Shown: positions 27,013 through 35,457, counted from the stretch's first letter. The stretch is DNA of 57,348 nucleotides from Loigolactobacillus jiayinensis (GCF_003946445.1 NZ_RHOF01000024.1:1-57348), one strand, 5' to 3'. The notes: generated by a model not told the origin, from the letters alone. A program made the numbers and translations.

Positions 27013-27453
27013 TTATTGAATTTCAATCTGATGTTTAGTGGCTTCAGCAGATTTTGGTAGCGTAATCGTCAAAACGCCATCATTGTACTTAGCCGTAATT
27101 TTATCTTGAGCAACACCGGGTAGTTGATATTGCCGTGAGAATTGACCGTAGCGCCGTTCACGATGAACTAATTGATCGTTTTCGTCACGCTCGTCAGTTT
27201 TCTTTTCATTTTTAGCACTCACGGTGAGAATGTCATTTTGATAATCGATCTGCAAATTCTTTTTATCAATACCAGGTAAATCAATGGTTGCGGTGTAAGC
27301 TTTATCGTTTTCCTTAATATCAGTGCGCATTGCGTCACTGAAATCAGGGTCTTGGAAGCCATCATCAAAGAAGCCATGCGCTAGCCGATTGAAGAAGCGA
27401 CCTGCGCCAAAATCCATTAAGTCATTTTGCCGATTCATTAAATCATTTGCCAT
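27013..27453 (-). CDS. hsp20: Small heat-shock protein, Hsp20/alpha-crystallin family
   Basis: ATP-independent holdase chaperone of 146 residues in the cytoplasm. An N-terminal arm (NRQNDLMDFGAGRFFNRL) precedes the alpha-crystallin domain (about 40-130; DIKENDKAYTATIDLPGIDKKN, ILTVSAKN). The conserved GVLTITLPK is at 125-133 and a short IEIQ tail follows. GGAGG lies 9 nt before the ATG. The promoter region carries both a CtsR-like box and a perfect CIRCE element, so it is doubly controlled by heat-stress repressors. Confidence 0.95.
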   Translation of the reverse strand: MANDLMNRQNDLMDFGAGRFFNRLAHGFFDDGFQDPDFSDAMRTDIKENDKAYTATIDLPGIDKKNLQIDYQNDILTVSAKNEKKTDERDENDQLVHRERRYGQFSRQYQLPGVAQDKITAKYNDGVLTITLPKSAEATKHQIEIQ

Positions 27454-27482
27454 AACAAAAGCCTCCAGTTATTTTTTTATTT

Positions 27483-27508
27483 TGTAGGTATTTGATTACC
27501 TTACAAAT
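27483..27508 (-). promoter_or_regulatory. Hairpin in the 5' leader of the small heat-shock gene
   Basis: TTGTAAGGTA - ATCAAA - TACCTACAA (one bulge) in the untranslated leader, about 30 nt upstream of the GGAGG. It does not pair with the ribosome binding site in an obvious way, so a thermosensor role is only a possibility. Confidence 0.35.
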
Positions 27509-27516
27509 TCTATTAT

Positions 27517-27533
27517 AGTCAAAGTTGGTCAGA
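27517..27533. promoter_or_regulatory. CtsR-like box
   Basis: AGTCAAAGTTGGTCAGA approximates the CtsR direct repeat RGTCAAA-N3-RGTCAAA. It lies between the -10 (TATAAT, minus strand, 27517-27512) and the -35 region of hsp20. Confidence 0.6.
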
Positions 27534-27542
27534 TTTCCAGTA

Positions 27543-27569
27543 ATTAGCACTCAAACATTTAGAGTGCTA
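27543..27569. promoter_or_regulatory. CIRCE element (HrcA operator)
   Basis: TTAGCACTC - N9 - GAGTGCTAA, a perfect match to the CIRCE consensus, just upstream of the hsp20 -35 region. Confidence 0.95.
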
Positions 27570-27725
27570 ATTTGCAATTGTCCATTAGTTACTTGATAAT
27601 AAGAGTATGAACGAACATGATACGGCTTAAATTATGGCATTAGCCGCGTAAATTTTTGCAATTAAAGTGAAAATATGTTTACCATAAGAAGCGTGATTTT
27701 AGATTTTTAAGAAGGTGATGAGCAA

Positions 27726-28901
27726 ATGACATTACTAAAAATGTCGCATTTGAATAAGATTTATGGCGGCACAAAGGCTGTCGACGATTTTAATATGGAA
27801 ATTGAAAAAGGCGAATTTATTTGTTTTATCGGGACGTCCGGTTCAGGTAAAACAACGACGATGCGGATGATCAACCGCATGCTTCATCAAACTTCAGGAA
27901 CGATTGAAATTAATGGTGAAGATATTGCCAAGATGGATCCGGTAAAATTACGGCGAAAAATCGGTTATGTGATTCAGAACGTTGGTTTAATGCCCCATAT
28001 GACGATTCGGGAAAACATTGTATTAGTACCAAAATTATTAAAATGGCCCGAAGAAAAGCGTAACGAAAAGGCCAAAGAAATGATTAAAATGGCCGAACTA
28101 CCTGAAGATTATTTGGATCGCTATCCGGCTGAGCTCTCTGGTGGTCAGCAGCAACGAATTGGTGTTGTCCGTGCATTGGCAGCGGATCAGGATATTATTT
28201 TAATGGATGAACCCTTTGGTGCGTTGGACCCAATCACACGTGAATCTTTGCAAGATCTAGTTAAGGATCTACAAGAGCGTTTGGGCAAAACCTTTATTTT
28301 TGTGACCCATGATATGGACGAAGCGCTAACTTTAGCGACACGAATCGTGATCATGTCGCATGGTAAGCAAGTTCAGGTGGATACACCGGATAATATTTTA
28401 CGTCATCCAGCTAATGAATTTGTAGAAAGCTTGATTGGTCAAGATCGTTTGATCCAAGCGCGGCCTAGTATTACGACTGTCGGTCAGGTTGCGACTAAGG
28501 CCGTTTCTGCCCGTGAATCGCAAACACTTAAAGAAGCGTTAGGCGAAATGCATAACAAGCGTGTTGATACGCTACTAGTGACTGATGATGACGGCGTACT
28601 GCGCGGCTTCGTTGGGATTGAACAAATCAACCAATATTACGGCACCGGTAAAGAAATTGGCGATATTATGGATAAAAACATCTTCTATGTAAAAGAAGAT
28701 TCAGTTATTCGTGATACAGTTGAGCGGATTTTGAAGCGTGGTTTTAAAAACGTACCAGTAATTGATCATGACCATCACTTGGTTGGTATCGTAACCCGAG
28801 CGACGCTGGTCGATATGGTGTACGATGCGCTTTGGGGTGAATCCGATAAACCAGAAAAAGCGGATCAGCCGGATAAAGCCGAGGCAGGTGATCAAGCGTG
28901 A
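27726..28901 (+). CDS. opuCA: Osmolyte ABC transporter ATP-binding subunit OpuCA
   Basis: ATPase of a glycine betaine/carnitine/choline importer, 391 residues. Walker [10 protein letters not shown] is near residue 37, the Q-loop region is [11 protein letters not shown], the signature LSGGQQQR is near 139, and Walker B is [13 protein letters not shown]. Two CBS domains span about 255-375 ([22 protein letters not shown] and [20 protein letters not shown]). In Listeria the OpuCA CBS pair binds c-di-AMP, which shuts uptake. The C-terminal tail is acidic with [13 protein letters not shown]. First gene of opuCA-CB-CC-CD; AAGAAGGTGATG precedes the ATG; the stop overlaps the next start. Confidence 0.95.
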   Translation: MTLLKMSHLNKIYGGTKAVDDFNMEIEKGEFICFIGTSGSGKTTTMRMINRMLHQTSGTIEINGEDIAKMDPVKLRRKIGYVIQNVGLMPHMTIRENIVLVPKLLKWPEEKRNEKAKEMIKMAELPEDYLDRYPAELSGGQQQRIGVVRALAADQDIILMDEPFGALDPITRESLQDLVKDLQERLGKTFIFVTHDMDEALTLATRIVIMSHGKQVQVDTPDNILRHPANEFVESLIGQDRLIQARPSITTVGQVATKAVSARESQTLKEALGEMHNKRVDTLLVTDDDGVLRGFVGIEQINQYYGTGKEIGDIMDKNIFYVKEDSVIRDTVERILKRGFKNVPVIDHDHHLVGIVTRATLVDMVYDALWGESDKPEKADQPDKAEAGDQA

Positions 28902-29533
28902 TCGCATTCTTTCAAGAATTTGGCGGCCAATTACTGTTAAAAACCTGGCAGCATATTTATATTTCGGCGATTGCTCTATTTTTAGGGGTTATCGTGGCGA
29001 TTCCATTAGGCGTGCTACTGACTCGCTATAAAAGAATCGCGGGCTTTACCATTGGCTTGGCTAGTGTTCTGCAGACAGTGCCAGCGATGGCCTTACTGGC
29101 AATGATGATTCCATTATTTGGGATCGGGGCACTACCAGCTATTGTGGCGCTATTCATCTATTCTTTATTGCCAATTCTACGCAATACTTATTTGGGTATG
29201 GAAAATGTTGACCCAACATTGCGCGATGCAGCTAAGGGGATGGGGATGAGTAACCTACAATCGATCATGCGCGTCGAGTTACGCATGGCAGCACCAGTGA
29301 TTATGGCTGGTGTGCGTTTGTCGGCTACTTATGTGATTGCTTGGACTGCGTTAGCTTCATATATTGGCGCTGGCGGACTTGGTGATTTCATTTTTAATGG
29401 CTTAAATTTATACCGGCCAGATTTAATTTTAGGTGGCTCAATTCCGGTAATCATTTTGGCCTTGATTGTTGACTTCTTGCTTGGTCGGTTGGAGTTGTTG
29501 CTAACGCCACGAACGAAACAGGAGGGAAATTAA
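28898..29533 (+). CDS. opuCB: Osmolyte ABC transporter permease OpuCB
   Basis: Membrane permease subunit of 211 residues with five to six helices. The permease (EAA) loop appears as [35 protein letters not shown], the contact site for the ATPase. It starts with GTG overlapping the opuCA stop by 4 nt and its own stop overlaps the opuCC start, both signs of tight translational coupling. Confidence 0.94.
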   Translation: MIAFFQEFGGQLLLKTWQHIYISAIALFLGVIVAIPLGVLLTRYKRIAGFTIGLASVLQTVPAMALLAMMIPLFGIGALPAIVALFIYSLLPILRNTYLGMENVDPTLRDAAKGMGMSNLQSIMRVELRMAAPVIMAGVRLSATYVIAWTALASYIGAGGLGDFIFNGLNLYRPDLILGGSIPVIILALIVDFLLGRLELLLTPRTKQEGN

Positions 29534-30462
29534 TGCGTAAATCTAAATTATTTAAATTAACGCTACTCTTTCTGTCCTTGGTTATGGTTATGTCAGGCTG
29601 CGGTTTTCCTGGTCTTAGTAGTGACAGCAAAGATACAGTCAGAATTGCGGCTCAGAATACGACTGAACAGCAGATCATGGCGGCAATGCTACAACAATTG
29701 ATTGAACACTATTCTAATTTGCATACGACGGTAATCAGTAATCTTGGTTCTGGCACGGTCAGTTTCAATGCGCAAAAACGTGGCGATGCTGATCTCACTG
29801 CTATTCGGTATAACGGGACGGATTTTCAAACTGTATTAAATGAATCTGGTGTTACTGATCCGGCCAAGGTTGACCAAACGGTGCGAAAAGAATTTAAAAG
29901 TAAGTACCATATGACTTATTTCCCGAGTTACGGCTTTGCCGATACGTATCAATTTATGGTCACGCAAAAGTTTGCTAAGGAACATAATTTGAATACGGTC
30001 AGTGACTTGAAAAAGGTTGCCCCTAGCATGAAGGTTGGGATCGATCAGATTTGGATGAATCGTAAGGGTGACGGCTATGCTGGTTTTAAGAAGGATTACG
30101 GCTTCAGCTTTGGCCGCGTGTACCCAATGCAGATTGGTCTAGTTTATAATGCCTTAGCGAGTGGTAAAATGGACGCCGTGTTAGGTTATTCAACGGATGG
30201 GCGTATCGCTAGTTATAATTTAAAGCTACTAAAAGATAATTTAAATTATTTCCCACCATACAATGCTAGTGTTGTCGTGAATGATTCGGCCTTGAAGCGT
30301 CATCCACAATTAAAAGGAATTTTGAATCGTTTAAATGGTAAAATTTCAGTGACAACAATGCAGCATTTGAATTATCAAGTCGATAATAACTTGCAAGAAC
30401 CAGCAGTTGTTGCGAAGCAGTTCTTACAAAAACATAATTATTTTGAAAGGAGTGACGATTAA
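29533..30462 (+). CDS. opuCC: Osmolyte ABC transporter substrate-binding lipoprotein OpuCC
   Basis: Lipid-anchored extracellular binding protein of 309 residues. The signal peptide ends in the lipobox VMSGC with Cys23 as anchor. The mature part is an OpuAC-type periplasmic-binding fold (RIAAQNTTEQQIMAAMLQQLIEH; YFPSYGFADTYQFMVTQKFA; LKDNLNYFPPYNASVVV) that captures glycine betaine, carnitine or choline. GGAGGG lies upstream of the ATG; genes overlap on both sides. Confidence 0.94.
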   Translation: MRKSKLFKLTLLFLSLVMVMSGCGFPGLSSDSKDTVRIAAQNTTEQQIMAAMLQQLIEHYSNLHTTVISNLGSGTVSFNAQKRGDADLTAIRYNGTDFQTVLNESGVTDPAKVDQTVRKEFKSKYHMTYFPSYGFADTYQFMVTQKFAKEHNLNTVSDLKKVAPSMKVGIDQIWMNRKGDGYAGFKKDYGFSFGRVYPMQIGLVYNALASGKMDAVLGYSTDGRIASYNLKLLKDNLNYFPPYNASVVVNDSALKRHPQLKGILNRLNGKISVTTMQHLNYQVDNNLQEPAVVAKQFLQKHNYFERSDD

Positions 30463-31130
30463 TGCAAAGTATGAATATCTTAGAACAACTTTTCTATTAT
30501 TTTGCGCATAATGGGATGTATGTGCTTGAGCAGTTTAATCGTCATTTTTTAATTTCAATTTATGGGGTGTTGCTGGCAGCAATTGTTGGGATTCCAATCG
30601 GCATCTTTATTGCGCGTAATCGCAAGCTGAGTGGTTGGGTGATCGGTATCGCCAATGTGATTCAAACAATTCCATCCTTAGCAATGTTGTCGATTATTAT
30701 GTTAGGCTTGGGCTTAGGCGTAAATACAGTTATCGTGACGGTGTTCTTCTATGCGCTGTTGCCAATCATCAAAAATACCTATACTGGTATGGTCAACGTC
30801 AATAGTGACGTGTTAGATGCAGGTAAAGGGATGGGGATGACGCGTGTACAAGTGTTACGGATGATTGAAATACCGTTATCGCTGTCGGTGATCATGGCTG
30901 GCCTGCGTAATGCACTGGTACTGGCTATCGGTATCACCGCGATTGGCTCCTTCGTTGGTGCTGGTGGTCTAGGTGATATTATTATTCGTGGGACTAATGC
31001 GACGAACGGTGGTGCCATTATCTTAGCAGGGGCATTGCCAACTGCTTTAATGGCAATTATCGCTGATTTAGTGCTTGGTTTCTTCGAGAAAAAATTTGAT
31101 CCCAGTACACGCAAAACAGCAAAGGATTAG
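30462..31130 (+). CDS. opuCD: Osmolyte ABC transporter permease OpuCD
   Basis: Second permease subunit, 222 residues, paralogous to OpuCB. The EAA loop appears as MVNVNSDVLDAGKGMGMTRVQVLRMIEIPLSLSVI. GAAAGGAG precedes the ATG. Last gene of the operon; no terminator directly follows, and a new promoter begins only 15 nt after the stop. Confidence 0.94.
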   Translation: MQSMNILEQLFYYFAHNGMYVLEQFNRHFLISIYGVLLAAIVGIPIGIFIARNRKLSGWVIGIANVIQTIPSLAMLSIIMLGLGLGVNTVIVTVFFYALLPIIKNTYTGMVNVNSDVLDAGKGMGMTRVQVLRMIEIPLSLSVIMAGLRNALVLAIGITAIGSFVGAGGLGDIIIRGTNATNGGAIILAGALPTALMAIIADLVLGFFEKKFDPSTRKTAKD

Positions 31131-31144
31131 CTGGGTGTAATCGC

Positions 31145-31173
31145 TTGCAATTGAGTGCAAGACCTGCTATATT
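31145..31173 (+). promoter_or_regulatory. Strong promoter of the structured RNA
   Basis: TTGCAA (31145-31150), 17-nt spacer, TATATT (31168-31173) with a TG extension (TGCTATATT). Predicted +1 at about 31180. Confidence 0.75.
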
Positions 31174-31179
31174 TAAATT

Positions 31180-31459
31180 AAGGAAGACGGAGAGACTAAT
31201 CAAGGTATGACGAGTTAGTCGTCACCTGTAGACGCCAACGTGAGATTGCGTAGAAAAACAATCAGCGTTGCGCTAAGTTAGTTAGGCAATTAGGGTAACG
31301 AATCGTATCGTGCTAGGTGAAACTAGCGAACGGCGCTGATCGCGGGATCAGGTTATCACGAAAGCTATAGTGATTGCGCTAAATCACTGAAAATTGGTCT
31401 CGGAAGTTGTCTTCCGCTAGTATCGATCCGCAGGCTGCATCAAGGCCTGCGGTTTTTTT
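31180..31459 (+). ncRNA. Structured RNA of about 280 nt, family not recognised
   Basis: It starts right after a strong promoter and ends in a strong terminator (CCGCAGGC - 9 nt - GCCTGCGG with seven Ts, 31428-31459). The 5' GGAAGAC (31182-31188) pairs with GTCTTCC (31409-31415) and is continued by GAGAC/GTCTC, so the whole molecule is closed by a long helix. Inside are hairpins TGACGA/TCGTCA, GCTAG/CTAGC, CTGATC/GATCAG and ATCAC/GTGAT. The ATG of the Tag-like gene is 20 nt downstream, so it is either a riboswitch-like leader of that gene or an independent small RNA. I tested by eye the common classes (6S, RNase P, tmRNA, SRP, T-box, common metabolite riboswitches) and none fits. Confidence 0.7.
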
Positions 31460-31478
31460 GTGTTTTAAGGAGGCGATA

Positions 31479-32021
31479 ATGATGCAAAAAAACGATCAAA
31501 ATGATTGGACGGGTAACGGCGTGACTGAATATTCGGCCTATTTTGGGACACCGACGCATGATGATCATATTTTATTTGAATTGCTAACGGTTGGTGTATT
31601 TCAAGTTGGCCTAAGCTGGCAGGCAGCGGCCAGTAAGTTGCCGCTTTATCGGCGTGATTTTGCTGGTATGGTCATTACTAAGGTAGCTGCCTTTAGTGAA
31701 ATCGATGTGGAGCGAATCGCTGCAGATCCAGCAATGATTCGTAATCCACGTAAAATTCAGGCGACTATCACCAATGCTCAAGCAATTATTATGGTGCAAA
31801 AGGAGTTCGGCAGCTTTGCCAATTATCTCTGGCAGTTTGTTGAGCAAGTGCCACTATTGATCACTTACGTGACGCCAGATGAAGTTGAAACGCGCTCAAG
31901 TTTAGCCAGTAAAGTTGCCCACGATATGAAACATCGCGGGTTTAAATTTGTTGGACCAGTAGTAACTCATATGTTTATGAAAGCTGCTGGACTGATTCAA
32001 GATGAGATTCTGGATCAATAA
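31479..32021 (+). CDS. Tag-family DNA-3-methyladenine glycosylase I homologue, probably altered activity
   Basis: Helix-hairpin-helix superfamily, 180 residues. Family stretches are clear: DDHILFELLTVGVFQVGLSW, IAADPAMIRNPRKIQATITNA, and KHRGFKFVGPVVTHMFMKAAG. The catalytic and base-recognising Glu of E. coli Tag (Glu38 in LEGQQAGLSW) is Gly39 here. The zinc-snap residues (N-terminal Cys and His, C-terminal HxxxC) are also missing: the C-terminus reads QDEILDQ. The fold is kept, but ordinary 3-methyladenine excision is doubtful. AAGGAGG precedes ATG 31479 (ATG 31482 also possible). Located 20 nt after the terminator of the structured RNA. Confidence 0.8.
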   Translation: MMQKNDQNDWTGNGVTEYSAYFGTPTHDDHILFELLTVGVFQVGLSWQAAASKLPLYRRDFAGMVITKVAAFSEIDVERIAADPAMIRNPRKIQATITNAQAIIMVQKEFGSFANYLWQFVEQVPLLITYVTPDEVETRSSLASKVAHDMKHRGFKFVGPVVTHMFMKAAGLIQDEILDQ

Positions 32022-32075
32022 GTAGCCTGGCTGAACTGTAGCAAAATTTCTTATCCTGAAATAAGGAATTATAAT

Positions 32076-32104
32076 TTGAAATCAGTAGTTAAAACGTGTA
32101 GCAT
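32076..32104 (+). promoter_or_regulatory. Promoter of the MarR/MFS operon
   Basis: TTGAAA (32076-32081), 17-nt spacer, TAGCAT (32099-32104). The operator palindromes begin 3 nt downstream. Confidence 0.6.
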
Positions 32105-32106
32105 AG

Positions 32107-32133
32107 TTCGTATACGAAATGTTCGCATACGAA
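32107..32133. promoter_or_regulatory. Double palindromic operator of the MarR regulator
   Basis: TTCGTATACGAA (perfect 12-bp palindrome, 32107-32118) and TTCGCATACGAA (one mismatch, 32122-32133) separated by ATG. The outer bases also form AGTTCGTAT/ATACGAACT. Position around +1 fits autorepression. Confidence 0.75.
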
Positions 32134-32153
32134 CTATTGTGAGGAGAACTGAT

Positions 32154-32588
32154 TTGAAAAACGAAACACAAGTTAAAGATTTGATTCTGTCGTTGCGTTC
32201 GCTGCGCAAAGAAACACGGCGTATTTTTTATTTTCAAGCAACTAAACAACAATTGACGGAGAACTGGGTGATTGCCTTAGGCGCATTAAATACCAAAAAT
32301 TCCAGCTCACTTGAAGACCTTGCGCACGCGTTACGACTTGGCAGCAGTACCACGTCGGGGATCGTTGACCGAATGGTAGCTGAAGCGCTAGTGACGAAGG
32401 AACGTGACCCGTTGAATAAGCGTAAGATCAATATTAGTCCAACCGAAAAAGGGATGCAGAAATACAAGGCGACTTATGCCGATTTTTGGGCAAAGTTGGC
32501 CCCAGTTAACGAGCTGGATACTGATAAGTTAGCAGCACTTTTGACCACGCAGACAGCATTATTGAAAAAGTTAGAAGGTATCGATTAG
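32154..32588 (+). CDS. MarR-family transcriptional regulator
   Basis: Dimeric winged-helix repressor of 144 residues. The DNA-binding part has SSLEDLAHALRLGSSTTSGIVDRMVAEALVTKERDPLNKRKINISPTEKG, with the wing tip DPLNKRK typical of MarR. TTG 32154 is chosen because GAGGAGA lies 8 nt upstream; the longer frame would read through the operator. The stop overlaps the GTG of the drug exporter by one base, so the pair is a classic autoregulated efflux operon. Inducer unknown. Confidence 0.9.
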   Translation: MKNETQVKDLILSLRSLRKETRRIFYFQATKQQLTENWVIALGALNTKNSSSLEDLAHALRLGSSTTSGIVDRMVAEALVTKERDPLNKRKINISPTEKGMQKYKATYADFWAKLAPVNELDTDKLAALLTTQTALLKKLEGID

Positions 32589-34000
32589 TGAGCACGACAA
32601 AGAGCAACCAGCGGATAATGCTAGTTTTGGTTATGGGGACGTTTTTGGCATTTTTAAATCAGACCTTGATGAATGTCGCTTTACCGAGTATTATGCGTTC
32701 CTTTAATATTTCCGCTGCTCAAGGGCAGTGGCTATCCAATGGGTATATGCTGGTCAATGGGATCATGGTGCCGCTAACGGCCTATTTGATTCAACGGTTC
32801 ACGACGCGGCAACTTTATCTGGCAGCAATGAGTGTTTTTGCGCTAGGGACGATCATTGCGGGGCTGGCACCTAGTTATCTGATTTTGATCAGTGGCCGGA
32901 TGATCCAGGCTGCTGGTGCGGGGGTAATTGCACCACTCATGAATGTTTCAATCATGAACATGTATGCGGCAAATAAACGTGGTACCGCAATGGGCTGGGT
33001 TGGTTTAGCCTTGAACTTTGCCCCAGCGTTAGGACCAACGATTTCTGGATATTTGGTTGTCCAATACAATTGGCGGTCACTATTTTATCTGGTTGCGCCG
33101 CTGATTATTTTAGACATTATTTTTGCAGCATTCATGTTGCGCAATTTAGGTGAAAGTAAAAAGCTAAAGCTAAATTGGAGTGGTGTTGTTCTATCGAGTC
33201 TTGGTCTGGGCGCATTATTGTTAGGCTTTAGTAATGCTGGTGGGGCACCTATTTTATCAAAAAGCGTGTTAGGCTTCAGTGTAATTGGACTGATCATTGT
33301 CGTGATCTTCGTCTACCAACAAACACATATTAGTAACAAGTTACTGAACTTTAATGTTTTTAAAAGTCATAATTTCATTATTGCTGTCGTCGTTAATGTG
33401 TTTTTGATGATGGCGTTGTACGGTGGGATGTTGCTGCTACCATTGTATATTCAAAATATCATGCATTACAGTGCTATTTATTCTGGTTTGGCAATGTTAC
33501 CTGGGGCGATAATCATTGCCGTTATGTCGCCAATCAGTGGGCGCATGTACGATCAATGGGGCGCAAAATACCTTGCCTTCAGTGGGACGCTAGTTTTATT
33601 GTTGGGAACATTGATGTTAAGCCGTGTAACCTTGCATTCTAGTTTTGCCTATATCACGACTGCACAGGCTGTACGGCAGTTAGGACTGTCAGTGGTGACG
33701 ATGCCGATTCAGACTGAGGCGTTCAATTCGTTACCGCAGGCGATCATCCCCGACGGTTCAGCGATGTACACCACGATTCGCCAGATTGCGGGTTCGTTTG
33801 GGACAGCTTTATTGATCGGAATTATGAGTGTTTTAGAGAAAAATAATATCGCGCAATTGGTGACGCAGCATAGTCGCAAGGTAGCCACACAGTTAGGCTC
33901 GTTGCAGGCGATCAAAACAACCTATCTAATTGCAGCAGTTTGCGTATTGATCAGTTGTTTACTCACATTAAGTTTCAAAAAGCGCGCAGAACTAGATTAA
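32588..34000 (+). CDS. MFS drug exporter, DHA2 (14-TM) family
   Basis: Proton-driven multidrug efflux protein of 470 residues with about fourteen helices. Motifs include FLNQTLMNVALPSIM in TM1, GQWLSNGYMLVNGIMVPLTAYL in TM2 and the DHA2 motif C region GWVGLALNFAPALGPTISGYL in TM5. GTG start overlapping marR. Substrate not predictable, but control by the adjacent MarR implies induction by a toxic compound. Confidence 0.92.
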   Translation: MSTTKSNQRIMLVLVMGTFLAFLNQTLMNVALPSIMRSFNISAAQGQWLSNGYMLVNGIMVPLTAYLIQRFTTRQLYLAAMSVFALGTIIAGLAPSYLILISGRMIQAAGAGVIAPLMNVSIMNMYAANKRGTAMGWVGLALNFAPALGPTISGYLVVQYNWRSLFYLVAPLIILDIIFAAFMLRNLGESKKLKLNWSGVVLSSLGLGALLLGFSNAGGAPILSKSVLGFSVIGLIIVVIFVYQQTHISNKLLNFNVFKSHNFIIAVVVNVFLMMALYGGMLLLPLYIQNIMHYSAIYSGLAMLPGAIIIAVMSPISGRMYDQWGAKYLAFSGTLVLLLGTLMLSRVTLHSSFAYITTAQAVRQLGLSVVTMPIQTEAFNSLPQAIIPDGSAMYTTIRQIAGSFGTALLIGIMSVLEKNNIAQLVTQHSRKVATQLGSLQAIKTTYLIAAVCVLISCLLTLSFKKRAELD

Positions 34001-34007
34001 GCTAAAT

Positions 34008-34058
34008 AAATAAGTAAAGTGCAGAAAAAGTCTAACTTTTGCGCTTTACTTATTTTTT
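34008..34058 (+). terminator. Terminator of the MarR/MFS operon
   Basis: AATAAGTAAAGTGCA ... TGCGCTTTACTTATT followed by TTTT. Confidence 0.8.
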
Positions 34059-34166
34059 ATGCCCTAAATCAACGTTCCAAATTATAAGTGTGAATTTGAT
34101 TAGAAAATAAAATAATCAAAAAAACTTAAATGCTGATATATAGGGACTTACTATCAACTTTTTGTG

Positions 34167-34181
34167 AATATTATGAGAATT
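34167..34181 (+). promoter_or_regulatory. CodY-like box upstream of livJ
   Basis: AATATTATGAGAATT matches 12 of 15 CodY consensus positions and lies just upstream of the likely -35. A branched-chain amino-acid importer is a classic CodY target, which supports the reading. Confidence 0.45.
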
Positions 34182-34214
34182 CACGTTGACGAGTACGTGA
34201 ATTTATGTTAGTTT
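34178..34214 (+). promoter_or_regulatory. livJ promoter with overlapping inverted repeat
   Basis: TTGACG (34186-34191), 17-nt spacer, TAGTTT (34209-34214) with TG extension. The inverted repeat AATTCACGT - 8 nt - ACGTGAATT (34178-34203) covers the -35. Confidence 0.5.
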
Positions 34215-34223
34215 ATTAAAAAC

Positions 34224-34241
34224 AAATTAGAATTCTAATTT
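34224..34241. promoter_or_regulatory. 18-bp perfect palindrome in the livJ leader
   Basis: AAATTAGAA followed by its reverse complement TTCTAATTT, just after the predicted transcription start; possible operator. The same half-site TTAGAATT recurs upstream of tpx and of the MFS gene at 53546. Confidence 0.5.
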
Positions 34242-34266
34242 ATTAATACATAGGAGATGGAGACAT

Positions 34267-35457
34267 ATGAAAGGTAAAAAATTTTTCGCCATGCTGGGCG
34301 CCGTCGCAGCAACTGGCTTATTATTAGCTGGGTGTAGTGGCAGCGGGAGTGCTGCAGGCGGCGGCAACAAACAATCAGGTAATACGATCAAAATTGGTGG
34401 TAACTTTGAGCTTTCTGGTAGCGCGGCTGCATATGGGCAAGCAATGCAACGTGGGACTAAATTAGCCATCAAGCAAATCAATAAAGACGGTGGGGTCAAG
34501 GTCGGTAACAAGAAGCTGAAACTAGAGTTAGTTCAAAAAGACAATAAGAGCGATAACTCACAAGTTGCTTCCGTTGCCTCTAACTTAACAACCCAAAGTA
34601 AAGTTGTTGCTACTGTCGGCCCAATCACATCTGGTGCCGATTTGGCTGCTTTACCTAACCAGACTAAAGCCAAGGTACCATTTATCACACCTGGTGGGAC
34701 GCAAGATGCTTTAACAGTACAAAAGAATGGTAAGGTGCAGCCTTATATTTTCCGGTCTTGTTTTGAAGACAGTTATCAAGGTAAGGCTTTAGCTAAATAC
34801 GTTTATAACAATATGAAGTTGAAGAAAGTTGCTATTTTAGCTGATAAGTCGACTGATTATGGTCAAGGATTAACGAAAGCCTTCAAGAAAGAGTTCAAGG
34901 GGCAAGTTGTTCAAACTGAATATTATCAGGCTGGCGATAAAGATTTCCAAGCTTTATTAACAAAAATGAAGGGCAAGAACTTTGATGCCATCTTCGTTCC
35001 TGGTTACTATTCTGAAGCAGGCTTGATCGTTAAGCAGGCACGGCAAATGGGTATTACGCAACCAATTTTAGGTGCTGATGGTTTCGCTGATCCAAAATTA
35101 GTTAAAATTGCCGGCAAAGAAAATGCGACTAACATTTATTACACGACCCATTTTGATGCTAAGGCCAACAATAACGCTAAGGCAGCAGCTTACATGGCCT
35201 TGTACAAGAAGACTTACCACGAACAAGCTGGGACCTTTGATGCTTTAGCTTATGATGCAACTTACATGATCAAACAAGCAATTGAAGATCAAAAATCAGC
35301 TGATTCCACTAAAATCGCTACTGGTTTAGCTAACTTGAAGAACTTCAAGGGTGTTACTGGTACGATCACCATGGACAAGAAACATAACCCGCAAAAGCAA
35401 GTTATCATTTCTAAGGTTGAAGAGGGTAAAGAAGTTAGCGCTACGGCAGTTAAATAA
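34267..35457 (+). CDS. livJ: Branched-chain amino-acid ABC transporter binding lipoprotein
   Basis: Lipid-anchored binding protein of 396 residues with lipobox LLAGC (Cys23) and a Gly/Ser-rich linker. The Leu/Ile/Val-binding fold is seen in IKIGGNFELSGSAAAYGQAMQRG, the SGADLAALPNQTKAKVPFITPGGT stretch and the FDALAYDATYMIKQAIE region. GGAGATGG precedes the ATG. First gene of livJHMGF; the 170-nt gap to livH contains a hairpin, consistent with excess binding protein over permease. Confidence 0.94.
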   Translation: MKGKKFFAMLGAVAATGLLLAGCSGSGSAAGGGNKQSGNTIKIGGNFELSGSAAAYGQAMQRGTKLAIKQINKDGGVKVGNKKLKLELVQKDNKSDNSQVASVASNLTTQSKVVATVGPITSGADLAALPNQTKAKVPFITPGGTQDALTVQKNGKVQPYIFRSCFEDSYQGKALAKYVYNNMKLKKVAILADKSTDYGQGLTKAFKKEFKGQVVQTEYYQAGDKDFQALLTKMKGKNFDAIFVPGYYSEAGLIVKQARQMGITQPILGADGFADPKLVKIAGKENATNIYYTTHFDAKANNNAKAAAYMALYKKTYHEQAGTFDALAYDATYMIKQAIEDQKSADSTKIATGLANLKNFKGVTGTITMDKKHNPQKQVIISKVEEGKEVSATAVK

